In this document: piece by piece, positions 33,284 to 39,032 of the stretch | Position numbering within the stretch: position 1 is the stretch's first letter | How the letters are laid out: each line of letters opens with the position of its first letter | Source of the DNA: an uncultured Lachnospiraceae bacterium | Lineage (GTDB): Bacteria > Bacillota > Clostridia > Lachnospirales > Lachnospiraceae | Length of the DNA: 39,032 bases | Assembly: GCA_947586255.1 (NCBI GenBank) | Contig: CANPXP010000025.1 | Coordinates: forward strand, 1 to 39,032 | Direction: 5' to 3' | Notes under the pieces: generated by a model | Seen by the model: only the letters and a program-made list of their open reading frames with translations | Databases searched by the model: none | Told to the model about the DNA's origin: nothing | Position numbers and translations under genes: made by a program

Positions 33284-33292
33284 CCCCCCCCC
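33284..33292. repeat. Homopolymer of nine C (G9 on the coding strand)
   Basis: Nine consecutive C residues lie between the stop of the PIN-like gene (33299) and the beta-lactamase start, about 88 bp upstream of the latter on its strand. Such tracts can vary in length by slippage. Its place in the presumed 5' region of the beta-lactamase gene means a length change might alter expression. No promoter could be placed confidently around it. Confidence 0.9.
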
Positions 33293-33298
33293 ACTTTC

Positions 33299-33955
33299 TT
33301 ACAAAATCTGCCTGACCTGATGATAAATTTTCAATCCTTTCTCTCTGCCAAACCGTTTTACCGAATCCAAATAGAGAATCTTGCGGGACTTGGGAGATTC
33401 CACCATGCTCATAACCTGTTCGATCAGGTCAGCATATTCCGTATTACCAAGGCTATCTTCCAGTTTTCTGCGCAGTTTTTGATGCTCGATATACTGCCGA
33501 TATTCATCCTCCAGCGATATTTCCTGCTTTCCCTTGCAAATCTGCCGCTGCCTGTAACTGTTTTCCCCGGATGCGGCAATACACTGTTCTATATCCGGAC
33601 GCAGAATAATATCGCGCGATACAGCCGCGCAATTCTTCCAGTAATCTCTGACTGCCCTAAATCCGGTATCGTTGCTCACAATCGCTGTCTTTCCTGTATA
33701 ACCGCTGCCGTACAATTCTCCAATGCGTGACGCGATATAAAAATCCAGCGCATTTTTTCCTTCTTTCTGCAGCTTGCATATATAAAATTCACATCCCGTT
33801 TCCTGTATCTGACAAAACCATCTGCGCTCAATCTTCATACAGGCCTGACTATAAAAAATGGTCACCGCATCCTTCGGCAAAAGATAATCCGCACCCTGCA
33901 GACCACGGCTTCTTGTATTCTCAAAATCGATCATAAAATGTATCTGTTCTGCCAT
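33299..33955 (-). CDS. PIN/NYN-like nuclease-fold protein
   Basis: This 218-aa protein begins with a PIN-like domain: HFMIDFENTRSRG (acidic D10 and E12), FYSQACMKIERRW, NALDFYIASRIGEL and IVSNDTGFRAVRDYW, which gives the usual set of conserved acidic residues for metal-dependent RNA cleavage. A C-terminal helical region (~150-218) follows. The start at 33955 follows GAGGGAGAG. The gene lies 78 bp downstream of a small HTH gene on the same strand. Function is not established. It might be an RNase in an accessory or defence-like unit or in general RNA metabolism. Confidence 0.75.
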   Translation of the reverse strand: MAEQIHFMIDFENTRSRGLQGADYLLPKDAVTIFYSQACMKIERRWFCQIQETGCEFYICKLQKEGKNALDFYIASRIGELYGSGYTGKTAIVSNDTGFRAVRDYWKNCAAVSRDIILRPDIEQCIAASGENSYRQRQICKGKQEISLEDEYRQYIEHQKLRRKLEDSLGNTEYADLIEQVMSMVESPKSRKILYLDSVKRFGREKGLKIYHQVRQIL

Positions 33956-34033
33956 CAAAAAATTCTCTCCCTCTGATATAATTATTTTAAGGGAGAATCC
34001 TCTGCCGATCACTGAATCTATGGTATAATATTC

Positions 34034-34348
34034 TTATGCACACATAGCCATAAATTTTTCATAATAAACCGCATAACGTCTGAATGCAGGGCACCTATAA
34101 AAGCGAAACTGCTCTCTTCTGTTTCCGCACACCAGCGCATCCATCGGCAGGCGGAACAACTCGCTCAACGCATACAGGTTATCCATAGTTGGAAGGCTCT
34201 TACCTTCGAACCAATGATAAATACTTTGCGGCACAGAAAGCCCAAGATATTCCTGAATATCTTTCACCGTCAGCTGCTGTAACTGCATGATTTTTTTAAT
34301 GTTCTGCCCCGTCCGATATACGTCAATCTGTGGGAAATATGCTGTCAT
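34034..34348 (-). CDS. Small XRE-type HTH regulator
   Basis: This 104-aa DNA-binding protein has an HTH around residues 15-60 (NIKKIMQLQQLTVKDIQEYLGLSVPQSIYHW). The conserved FEGKSLPTMDNLYALSELFRLPMD follows, and the C-terminus is basic (RREQFRFYRCP). Related HTH proteins are common in Lachnospiraceae. The start at 34348 follows AGGAG; the longer GTG reading (34357) was not chosen. It precedes the PIN-like gene (78 bp), so the two may be co-transcribed. A degenerate copy of this gene lies at 38129-38378. Confidence 0.82.
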   Translation of the reverse strand: MTAYFPQIDVYRTGQNIKKIMQLQQLTVKDIQEYLGLSVPQSIYHWFEGKSLPTMDNLYALSELFRLPMDALVCGNRREQFRFYRCPAFRRYAVYYEKFMAMCA

Positions 34349-34408
34349 ATCGCTCACTCCTTTTTATTTTCCCAATGAATTTATAAAACTTATTATCTCT
34401 TTACACAT

Positions 34409-34915
34409 TTACTCTGGCCTTCTATCCAATATTTTGACTTGCTTTGAAACAAAATGTACAATTTCTTGCCGTGACCCAAGAATATATGGTATCAACTCTA
34501 ACGGATATACCTTCGTGTCTTTCCTTAATACCTCTAATGGAACCCAGCAGAAATCCAAATCAATCCTTTCATGATCCAGCTCATCATATCCACGAAAAAC
34601 GCCGTCTAACGGAATACTATCCTCCGCCAAATGCACATTATAATATAAACATATCTGATGGCATAGCCTTTTGCCCCACGGAAAATAAATCTCTCCGATT
34701 GCCAGCAGGTTATCCACCTCTATCTTAGCGTGAAGCTCTTCTTCAAATTCCCGCTTAAGAGTTTCCATGCTTGTTTCCATTGCTGCCACATGTCCGCCGA
34801 TAATAGCATAATCGTCATTTTTCGGGCGTTGCAATAAAATTTTTTCGTTGCGAATCAGTATGCCGCCAACCCTGTATGAAAATATGAAGTCATCATCTTT
34901 AAATAAAATATCCAT
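34409..34915 (-). CDS. Nudix hydrolase
   Basis: This 168-aa protein has a Nudix box at 41-63 (GHVAAME, seven residues, then REFEEEL). A histidine stands where the last box glycine normally is, as a minor deviation. The N-terminal sheet (FSYRVGGILIRNEKILLQR) and the C-terminal region with WVPLEVL are typical. Substrate is unknown. The start at 34915 follows AGGAG. It lies 61 bp upstream of the HTH gene on the same strand and is the second Nudix gene of the right part; it is not closely similar to the first. Confidence 0.88.
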   Translation of the reverse strand: MDILFKDDDFIFSYRVGGILIRNEKILLQRPKNDDYAIIGGHVAAMETSMETLKREFEEELHAKIEVDNLLAIGEIYFPWGKRLCHQICLYYNVHLAEDSIPLDGVFRGYDELDHERIDLDFCWVPLEVLRKDTKVYPLELIPYILGSRQEIVHFVSKQVKILDRRPE

Positions 34916-34987
34916 TAAATCGGCTCCTGCCACTATTCAAGCTTATAATAATGCTTCCTTTTATTTGTCTGTCCTCATTACAGAAAA

Positions 34988-35011
34988 GTCCTTCGCCTTA
35001 CGGCGAAGGAC
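34988..35011 (-). terminator. Terminator after the tandem paralogue pair
   Basis: GTCCTTCGCC (34988-34997) and GGCGAAGGAC (35002-35011) form a perfect 10-bp stem with a TTAC loop. Reading the minus strand, it is followed by TTTTCTGT. It lies ~134 bp after the stop of the 503-aa gene and ends the transcript before the Nudix gene. Confidence 0.75.
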
Positions 35012-35144
35012 CATACTTTCAATCCACTCATTTATATACCACATATCGGTCAGCGGTAAACTTTGCTTGCGTTATTATCTTAGCAGGCACAGGGCAGAAA
35101 GTCAATACAACTTCCCCTGAAAATTTTATGCAAGACAGTGAACT

Positions 35145-36656
35145 TTAAAAATTAAAATACTTTTCTCTTATTTTAACATTTGCCATAACACTCAGATATC
35201 TTTTCAGCCGCAGACGCGCTATATTCTGCGTGACATTTTTGCTGACAAAATCCCATTCCCCTTTTGCATATTTGATCACTTTCCCTTCTTCCTTATTCTC
35301 TTCATAGAGTATTCTCAACAAAGCAAGCGCCGCTCTATATTCTTTCTTTTCTGAATGTTGTATGAAATCATAAAACATTGTCTTAAAAGGGAAAATGCGC
35401 TTATAGTAATCACATATTTCATCCAGAAGAATTATAAAATCCTCTATGAAACCAGAAGCTTTAAATTTATTTCCACAGCCCGCATCCGGCAAATCCATCA
35501 GCCCGCGATGTCTGTCGGAAAGTTCCGTAAGCCATGCGTCCATATCATCTGAGATCATGACTTCATCCGTACCGTCCCACCAGAAAATTCGATCGTCATC
35601 TGACAGATAGTAATTACCTTTACTTATTAATTCCTTCGGTGTATCATAAAATGTAAACCAGTTATCCTGGCGAAGGAATGCAGATGTCCTTATCTTCGGA
35701 ATGATTCTTTTTCGCCACTTTTCCCGCTTTTTCTGGAGTTTTTTAGAAGCATACTGTTTCATTCGTTCATCATGATATACTTTATCTTTCCATTCCTTCC
35801 ACAATTCCCAAAACGGTTTTTGATCCATTTCTGCCGCAAGATAAATAAACACCCGTGCCGGAAGAAACAGCGACAATTCTGCAAGCAGGCCCAAATTTGC
35901 ATCCGTATTTTTTTCTCTCTTGCTCCTGTTCATTTGTAGGAAGTGTAAAAGAGATTCCTCAAAATGCTCCCCATTGATTTCCTGAAAACTTTCCAATGCT
36001 TTTTTACACTGATATACATCATCCGGATAGGAGCCCGGCACTATGTGACCTGTTTCTAAAGTCTCTGTTCCATATAGGATGTATAAAAGATCCGTCAATT
36101 CTGTTCCGCCGGCAATCTCAAATTCACCTGCAATCAGGTCTCTCAATTCCGATATGGTAAACGGATCATCATAATCCATTCTGGAAAATGCGATATATTC
36201 TGCGTTTTCCCAGAGATGATAACGCTTCTCCATAGAAAATTCCATGCCAAGGATATGGTTAAGCCATCCTCCATAAAACCGCGGATTCATCATCTTTCCG
36301 TTGCACTCTGCAAACCCCGGGGCCTCAACATACATTTCATACAGCATATACGCGGCAATAATAACATCACTAAATTCACAACTGCCTATTTTATTAGAAT
36401 AAAAATTTGAGTTATTCACATAAAATCCGGCGCCTTCCCATTTGTCCTCCTCAAAATAATTATACCAGAAATGTACCTCGCCCTCCTTAGATAATTCCAC
36501 CGGACTTAAAAGAATCAGTTCGCGGCCAAACAGCGACACCTGCTCCAGCTGCATCATCCCGCCATAATTGAGAAGCTTCATCATTTGCTGTCCAAAACAA
36601 TCCCTTTTTTCTTCAGGTATATTCATTTCCCCTGTATAACTTGCAAAGGTCCCCAT
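35145..36656 (-). CDS. Tandem paralogue B, 503 aa, unknown function
   Basis: I do not recognise a named domain. The protein has no signal peptide or clear membrane segment. It begins GTFASYTGEMNIPEEKRDCF. A strongly basic stretch lies near 290-330 (KKLQKKREKWRKR), and the C-terminal third is helical, ending in REKYFNF. It is homologous to the 470-aa gene product upstream. The N-terminal 'EKRD' segment, the block LLAELSLFLPARVF followed by FWELWKEW, and the helical part before the C-terminus all correspond. The start at 36656 follows AGGAGG and lies 10 bp after the stop of that gene, so both are in one operon. Composition is AT-rich. A terminator follows. Role unknown. Confidence 0.8.
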   Translation of the reverse strand: MGTFASYTGEMNIPEEKRDCFGQQMMKLLNYGGMMQLEQVSLFGRELILLSPVELSKEGEVHFWYNYFEEDKWEGAGFYVNNSNFYSNKIGSCEFSDVIIAAYMLYEMYVEAPGFAECNGKMMNPRFYGGWLNHILGMEFSMEKRYHLWENAEYIAFSRMDYDDPFTISELRDLIAGEFEIAGGTELTDLLYILYGTETLETGHIVPGSYPDDVYQCKKALESFQEINGEHFEESLLHFLQMNRSKREKNTDANLGLLAELSLFLPARVFIYLAAEMDQKPFWELWKEWKDKVYHDERMKQYASKKLQKKREKWRKRIIPKIRTSAFLRQDNWFTFYDTPKELISKGNYYLSDDDRIFWWDGTDEVMISDDMDAWLTELSDRHRGLMDLPDAGCGNKFKASGFIEDFIILLDEICDYYKRIFPFKTMFYDFIQHSEKKEYRAALALLRILYEENKEEGKVIKYAKGEWDFVSKNVTQNIARLRLKRYLSVMANVKIREKYFNF

Positions 36657-36666
36657 AGATTACCTC

Positions 36667-38079
36667 CTAAAATCCGAATATTTTATTCCTCTGTCTCTTA
36701 TTTGTCAGCAAAGACACAAGCGCACTAATCGCCACACAATCAAACTTGTCCCTTTTTCCTTGAATGATCCACTCATCCGCCTGCTCATCTGTCAACTCCG
36801 GAAAATACTCCTGTCCATCATCCAGAAGCCGCCCAAGAAGAATAAGCGCCTTCTGATGATTCAAGTCATCTCCCTGCTCTATGAACTCTGTCACAAACGC
36901 TTTATCCACATATCGGAAATAAATATCCTTCAATCGGATTAACATTTTTGACAAAAAAGATTCTGCCGACATATCAGAGGGTACGCTGATATCATCAAAC
37001 TGCTCTTTCCAGCTCTGAATACATTCCTTCATATCCTGAGACAAAGTCAGATTATAACCATCCCAGAACTCCAGAAATTCATCTTCATTTTTTCTCTGTA
37101 TAACCTTGTAAAAAATGAACTCGCGGAAATTAGGATCATCATCTTGCGAATTATCTTTCTGTACGATATCAGAATATCCCTTACCCCCAAGCGAATTCCA
37201 TACTTCCCAGAAATCTTTTTCAACGGCCTGTGCATACGCAAGTATGAGACGTGCGGGCAGCACATACAGGGAAAGTTCTGCAATGATACCCTTTTCATCC
37301 TGGAGCGTCGATCGTTCTTGTCTTTCAGAAAAATCCGAGTTCAGAAGTTCCGCGAGAAAACCTTCCATTGTGCTTTTTTCATCTTCATTCATGCCGCAAA
37401 AAATTCTGTATGCGTACTCTGTTCGGCTGAGTGAACTTGCCGAATCTATCTCCGCTCTGGAGGATATCGCTTTTTTATCCGGAAAGATCAGTTTTTGACT
37501 TTCTACCTCAAAAACAGCAAGTAACTGTTCTATATTCAATTTGCCATAACTTTCCGAATAATCATCGAGCAAATCCTCAAATGTAACATTAGGGTATTCT
37601 TCCGAATTTCTGAAAAAAAGATAGATATCCCACATTCTGAACCGTCCAGGAATTGTTATTCTTTTTTCCAGCACCCCCTGAAGTAAAAACAGATATCCTT
37701 TTATATTACACAGCTCATCAGAGTAGACAAGATAACATCCGCCATCCGTATACACCTCCTGCAAAACCATGATCATATTTATGACAAGCGCAAACTCATC
37801 ATACCCGCGATCCTCCGCGCAGAGTTCACAGGTATTCAAATCATAGGTGGAAATTTCCCTTCGTTCCTTTTCGAAAATCGAATAATCAAACACAACGACG
37901 CCATCCGCATTTGGCCGTGCAGGACTGACTACAGTCACTTCTACCCCTGCAATTGTCATCTTCTCCGTCTTTCTTATGCCGCATTTATCCATAACTTCAA
38001 GAACATACCTATTCATCTCATCCCTTTTTTCTGCCGGGACATTTACTTTCCCCGCAAGCTGATACTTATTGTTCACCAT
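36667..38079 (-). CDS. Tandem paralogue A, 470 aa, unknown function
   Basis: This 470-aa soluble protein is homologous over its whole length to the 503-aa protein next to it. The opening KVNVPAEKRDEM corresponds to MNIPEEKRDCF. The later block IIAELSLYVLPARLIL with FWEVWNSL corresponds to LLAELSLFLPARVF with FWELWKEW. The ends (NKIFGF and REKYFNF) are alike. No catalytic motif, signal peptide or membrane helix is obvious, and many Asp and Glu residues make it acidic. The start at 38079 was chosen for the GGAGGG site upstream; the longer reading to 38151 was rejected. Upstream lies a dead HTH regulator gene. Divergent tandem copies of this kind suggest an interaction or immunity role, but nothing in the sequence proves it. 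Confidence 0.8.
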   Translation of the reverse strand: MVNNKYQLAGKVNVPAEKRDEMNRYVLEVMDKCGIRKTEKMTIAGVEVTVVSPARPNADGVVVFDYSIFEKERREISTYDLNTCELCAEDRGYDEFALVINMIMVLQEVYTDGGCYLVYSDELCNIKGYLFLLQGVLEKRITIPGRFRMWDIYLFFRNSEEYPNVTFEDLLDDYSESYGKLNIEQLLAVFEVESQKLIFPDKKAISSRAEIDSASSLSRTEYAYRIFCGMNEDEKSTMEGFLAELLNSDFSERQERSTLQDEKGIIAELSLYVLPARLILAYAQAVEKDFWEVWNSLGGKGYSDIVQKDNSQDDDPNFREFIFYKVIQRKNEDEFLEFWDGYNLTLSQDMKECIQSWKEQFDDISVPSDMSAESFLSKMLIRLKDIYFRYVDKAFVTEFIEQGDDLNHQKALILLGRLLDDGQEYFPELTDEQADEWIIQGKRDKFDCVAISALVSLLTNKRQRNKIFGF

Positions 38080-38128
38080 GATATTGCCCTCCTTTTTACG
38101 GCAAATATAGTATGGTATAAAACCGCAG

Positions 38129-38378
38129 TTATGCCGTTGCATCTGCAGCATAACCCTTTATGGACGCATCTACCGGAAGACAGGAAAACTCACTCAAGGC
38201 ATACAGATTGTCCAGCGTCGGCAAGTTCCATCCATCAAACCAATGATAAATACTTTAGGGAGTGCTTAGTTCTAAAAACGTCCGTGCATCTTTTACCGTC
38301 ATTCCCTTCGCCTACATAATATGTTTTATATTCTGGCCAGTTCTCTCTATAATCAATCACGGGATATCGCTTATTCAT
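38129..38378 (-). pseudogene. Degenerate copy of the small XRE-type HTH regulator
   Basis: Reading the minus strand from an ATG at 38378, the text matches the intact regulator at 34034-34348. After a frameshift it shows RTGQNIKHIM, a TAG stop where the intact gene has Q, then VKDARTFLELSTP. A TAA stand where the intact gene has CAA (Gln) follows, then SIYHWFDGWNLPTLDNLYALSEF. Thus one frameshift and two in-frame stops are visible, and the C-terminus after 'LPVDAS' differs from the intact gene. It lies directly upstream of the tandem paralogue operon, where it may once have been its regulator. Confidence 0.85.
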
Positions 38379-38641
38379 AACAATCATGCTCCTTACTTTA
38401 TTATTTTACCTTTTATAAAAGCCATTGTCATTGTACTTCCAGTATAAAAACCCTATCCTAACATAAGCACTTATCATTCTTTCATCGTCCTGCCTCTTTA
38501 AATTAAATCCGCTCTAATACAGAAAAAAATAAACTTCACGGAAACAAAAATATTTTATCAGCCTGTCTTTTTCCACAAAACCCAAATAAATATTTATCTG
38601 TCCAGCGCGAAAAATACGGTAGAAAATTCTAAAATAAAGCA

Positions 38642-38706
38642 ATCGAGTAGGGCGGATTTTCTCCGCCCTCTCACACCACCGTACGTGCCGTTCGGCATAC
38701 GGCGGT
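38642..38706 (-). ncRNA. Group II intron domains V and VI
   Basis: Domain V is 38706-38675. ACCGCCGTA pairs with TACGGTGGT (one G-U pair), with an internal two-base bulge (CG) and a TGCC/GGCA upper stem closed by GAAC. Domain VI follows. AGGGCGGA pairs perfectly with TCCGCCCT around a GAAAA loop, and an unpaired A (38648) between CCCT and CTC is the likely branch point. The stop codon of the maturase (38709-38707) directly abuts domain V. Confidence 0.88.
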
Positions 38707-39032
38707 TCAACATAACTTCAAAACATGACGCTCGTTGTAATAATCAAGACAGCTTACAAGTCCCGCTTTCGCAAGCGCTTCCTTAGAGATTGCTCTGACT
38801 ACACAGGTTTTGGTTACTACCCATTGATAACGGTCTCCACAGTAGGCCGTTACTCTTGCAAGGTCTTTCCCTATCCCAAGTTTCTGCAATCCCCATTGCC
38901 GCTTCTTCGGTACTTTCCACTGTTTCCAGATGATGACTCTAAGTCTTGTTCTCAAATGTGCGTCGATTTCTGCCATTGCTGTTTTCATGGAGCCGAGGGC
39001 ATAATAATTTATCCACCCTCTCGTCACTTGAT
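38707..39032 (-). CDS. Group II intron-encoded reverse transcriptase/maturase, C-terminal part
   Basis: The visible C-terminal ~108 residues (RGWINYYALGSMKTAMAEID, RTRLRVIIWKQWK, KLGI, SCLDYYNERHVLKLC) are the group II intron maturase C-terminal region that helps splicing. The frame stays open to the window edge, so the start is outside, and the GTG near 39027 is not a real start. The reverse transcriptase domain is not visible, so activity cannot be judged. No stop codon or frameshift is seen in the visible part. Confidence 0.92.
   Translation of the reverse strand, partial: QVTRGWINYYALGSMKTAMAEIDAHLRTRLRVIIWKQWKVPKKRQWGLQKLGIGKDLARVTAYCGDRYQWVVTKTCVVRAISKEALAKAGLVSCLDYYNERHVLKLC

Larger units (their letters stand above)
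38642..39032 (-). mobile_element. Group II intron, 3' part (cut by window edge)
   Basis: The maturase C-terminus, domain V and domain VI of a group II retro-intron lie on the minus strand. Its 3' end is placed at 38642 because the sequence ends CTCGAT seven bases after the bulged adenosine (38648), the usual branch-to-splice distance. The intron's 5' part and start lie beyond base 39032. The flanking AT-rich stretch 38379-38641 carries no gene I can support. The intron's target exon sequence would end there. Confidence 0.9.

Noticed and set aside
34009..34040. Extended -10 (TG-G-TATAAT) on the plus strand near 34021, as a promoter for an antisense RNA to the HTH gene
   Set aside because: No -35 at the right distance and no ORF or structured RNA downstream; too weak to annotate.
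38379..38641. Gene in the AT-rich gap between HTH pseudogene and intron
   Set aside because: Only short frames without ribosome sites; nothing supportable was seen.

Overview
The window looks like the chromosome of a Gram-positive anaerobe of the class Clostridia, most likely a Lachnospiraceae relative. This is inferred from the lipoprotein signal peptides, strong AGGAGG ribosome sites, TTGACA/TATAAT promoters with 17-bp spacers, a lantibiotic-immunity-type ABC cluster, a HicB_lk-type protein and the style of the HTH regulators. No rRNA, tRNA or CRISPR array was seen. By eye, the first ~26 kb is GC-rich and compact. From about 33 kb the composition becomes AT-rich, and this end behaves like an accessory region.

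Left part (1-19.5 kb). A (TCTG)n microsatellite sits at the window edge. It is followed by a flavodoxin-fold oxidoreductase and a sensor kinase/response regulator pair. The pair diverges from a three-gene ABC exporter (ATPase plus two permeases), as in peptide-antibiotic sensing and immunity loci. The gap between them holds a candidate regulator site and a ~137-bp nested palindrome. Next come galE and a UDPGP-family nucleotidyltransferase (UDP-sugar supply), then two MATE exporters, a MotA-like membrane protein paired with a membrane-anchored LuxR-type regulator, and a third MATE exporter lying between two polar-amino-acid ABC importers. The first importer's binding protein appears circularly permuted: lobe 2 precedes lobe 1. 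It also lacks the usual ligand-binding arginine.

Middle (19.5-32.2 kb). This part holds a DUF3298-type lipoprotein, a DUF4422 glycosyltransferase-like protein, the TrkA/TrkH potassium uptake pair, a family-6 (hypoxanthine) DNA glycosylase, a small lipoprotein and an XRE regulator. They are followed by an apparent operon of a truncated HicB-like protein, a Nudix hydrolase, SbcD and SbcC, which is consistent with nucleotide-pool and DNA-end maintenance.

Right part (32.2-39 kb). This AT-rich stretch carries a lipoprotein class D beta-lactamase, a PIN/NYN-like nuclease next to an HTH regulator, a second Nudix hydrolase and two tandem homologous proteins of unknown function (470 and 503 aa). Upstream of the pair is a dead copy of the same HTH regulator, with a frameshift and two stop codons. 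The window ends inside a group II intron whose maturase C-terminus and domains V and VI are clear. The strongest candidates for new biology are the permuted binding protein, the tandem paralogue pair with its HTH copies, and the MotA-like/LuxR pair.
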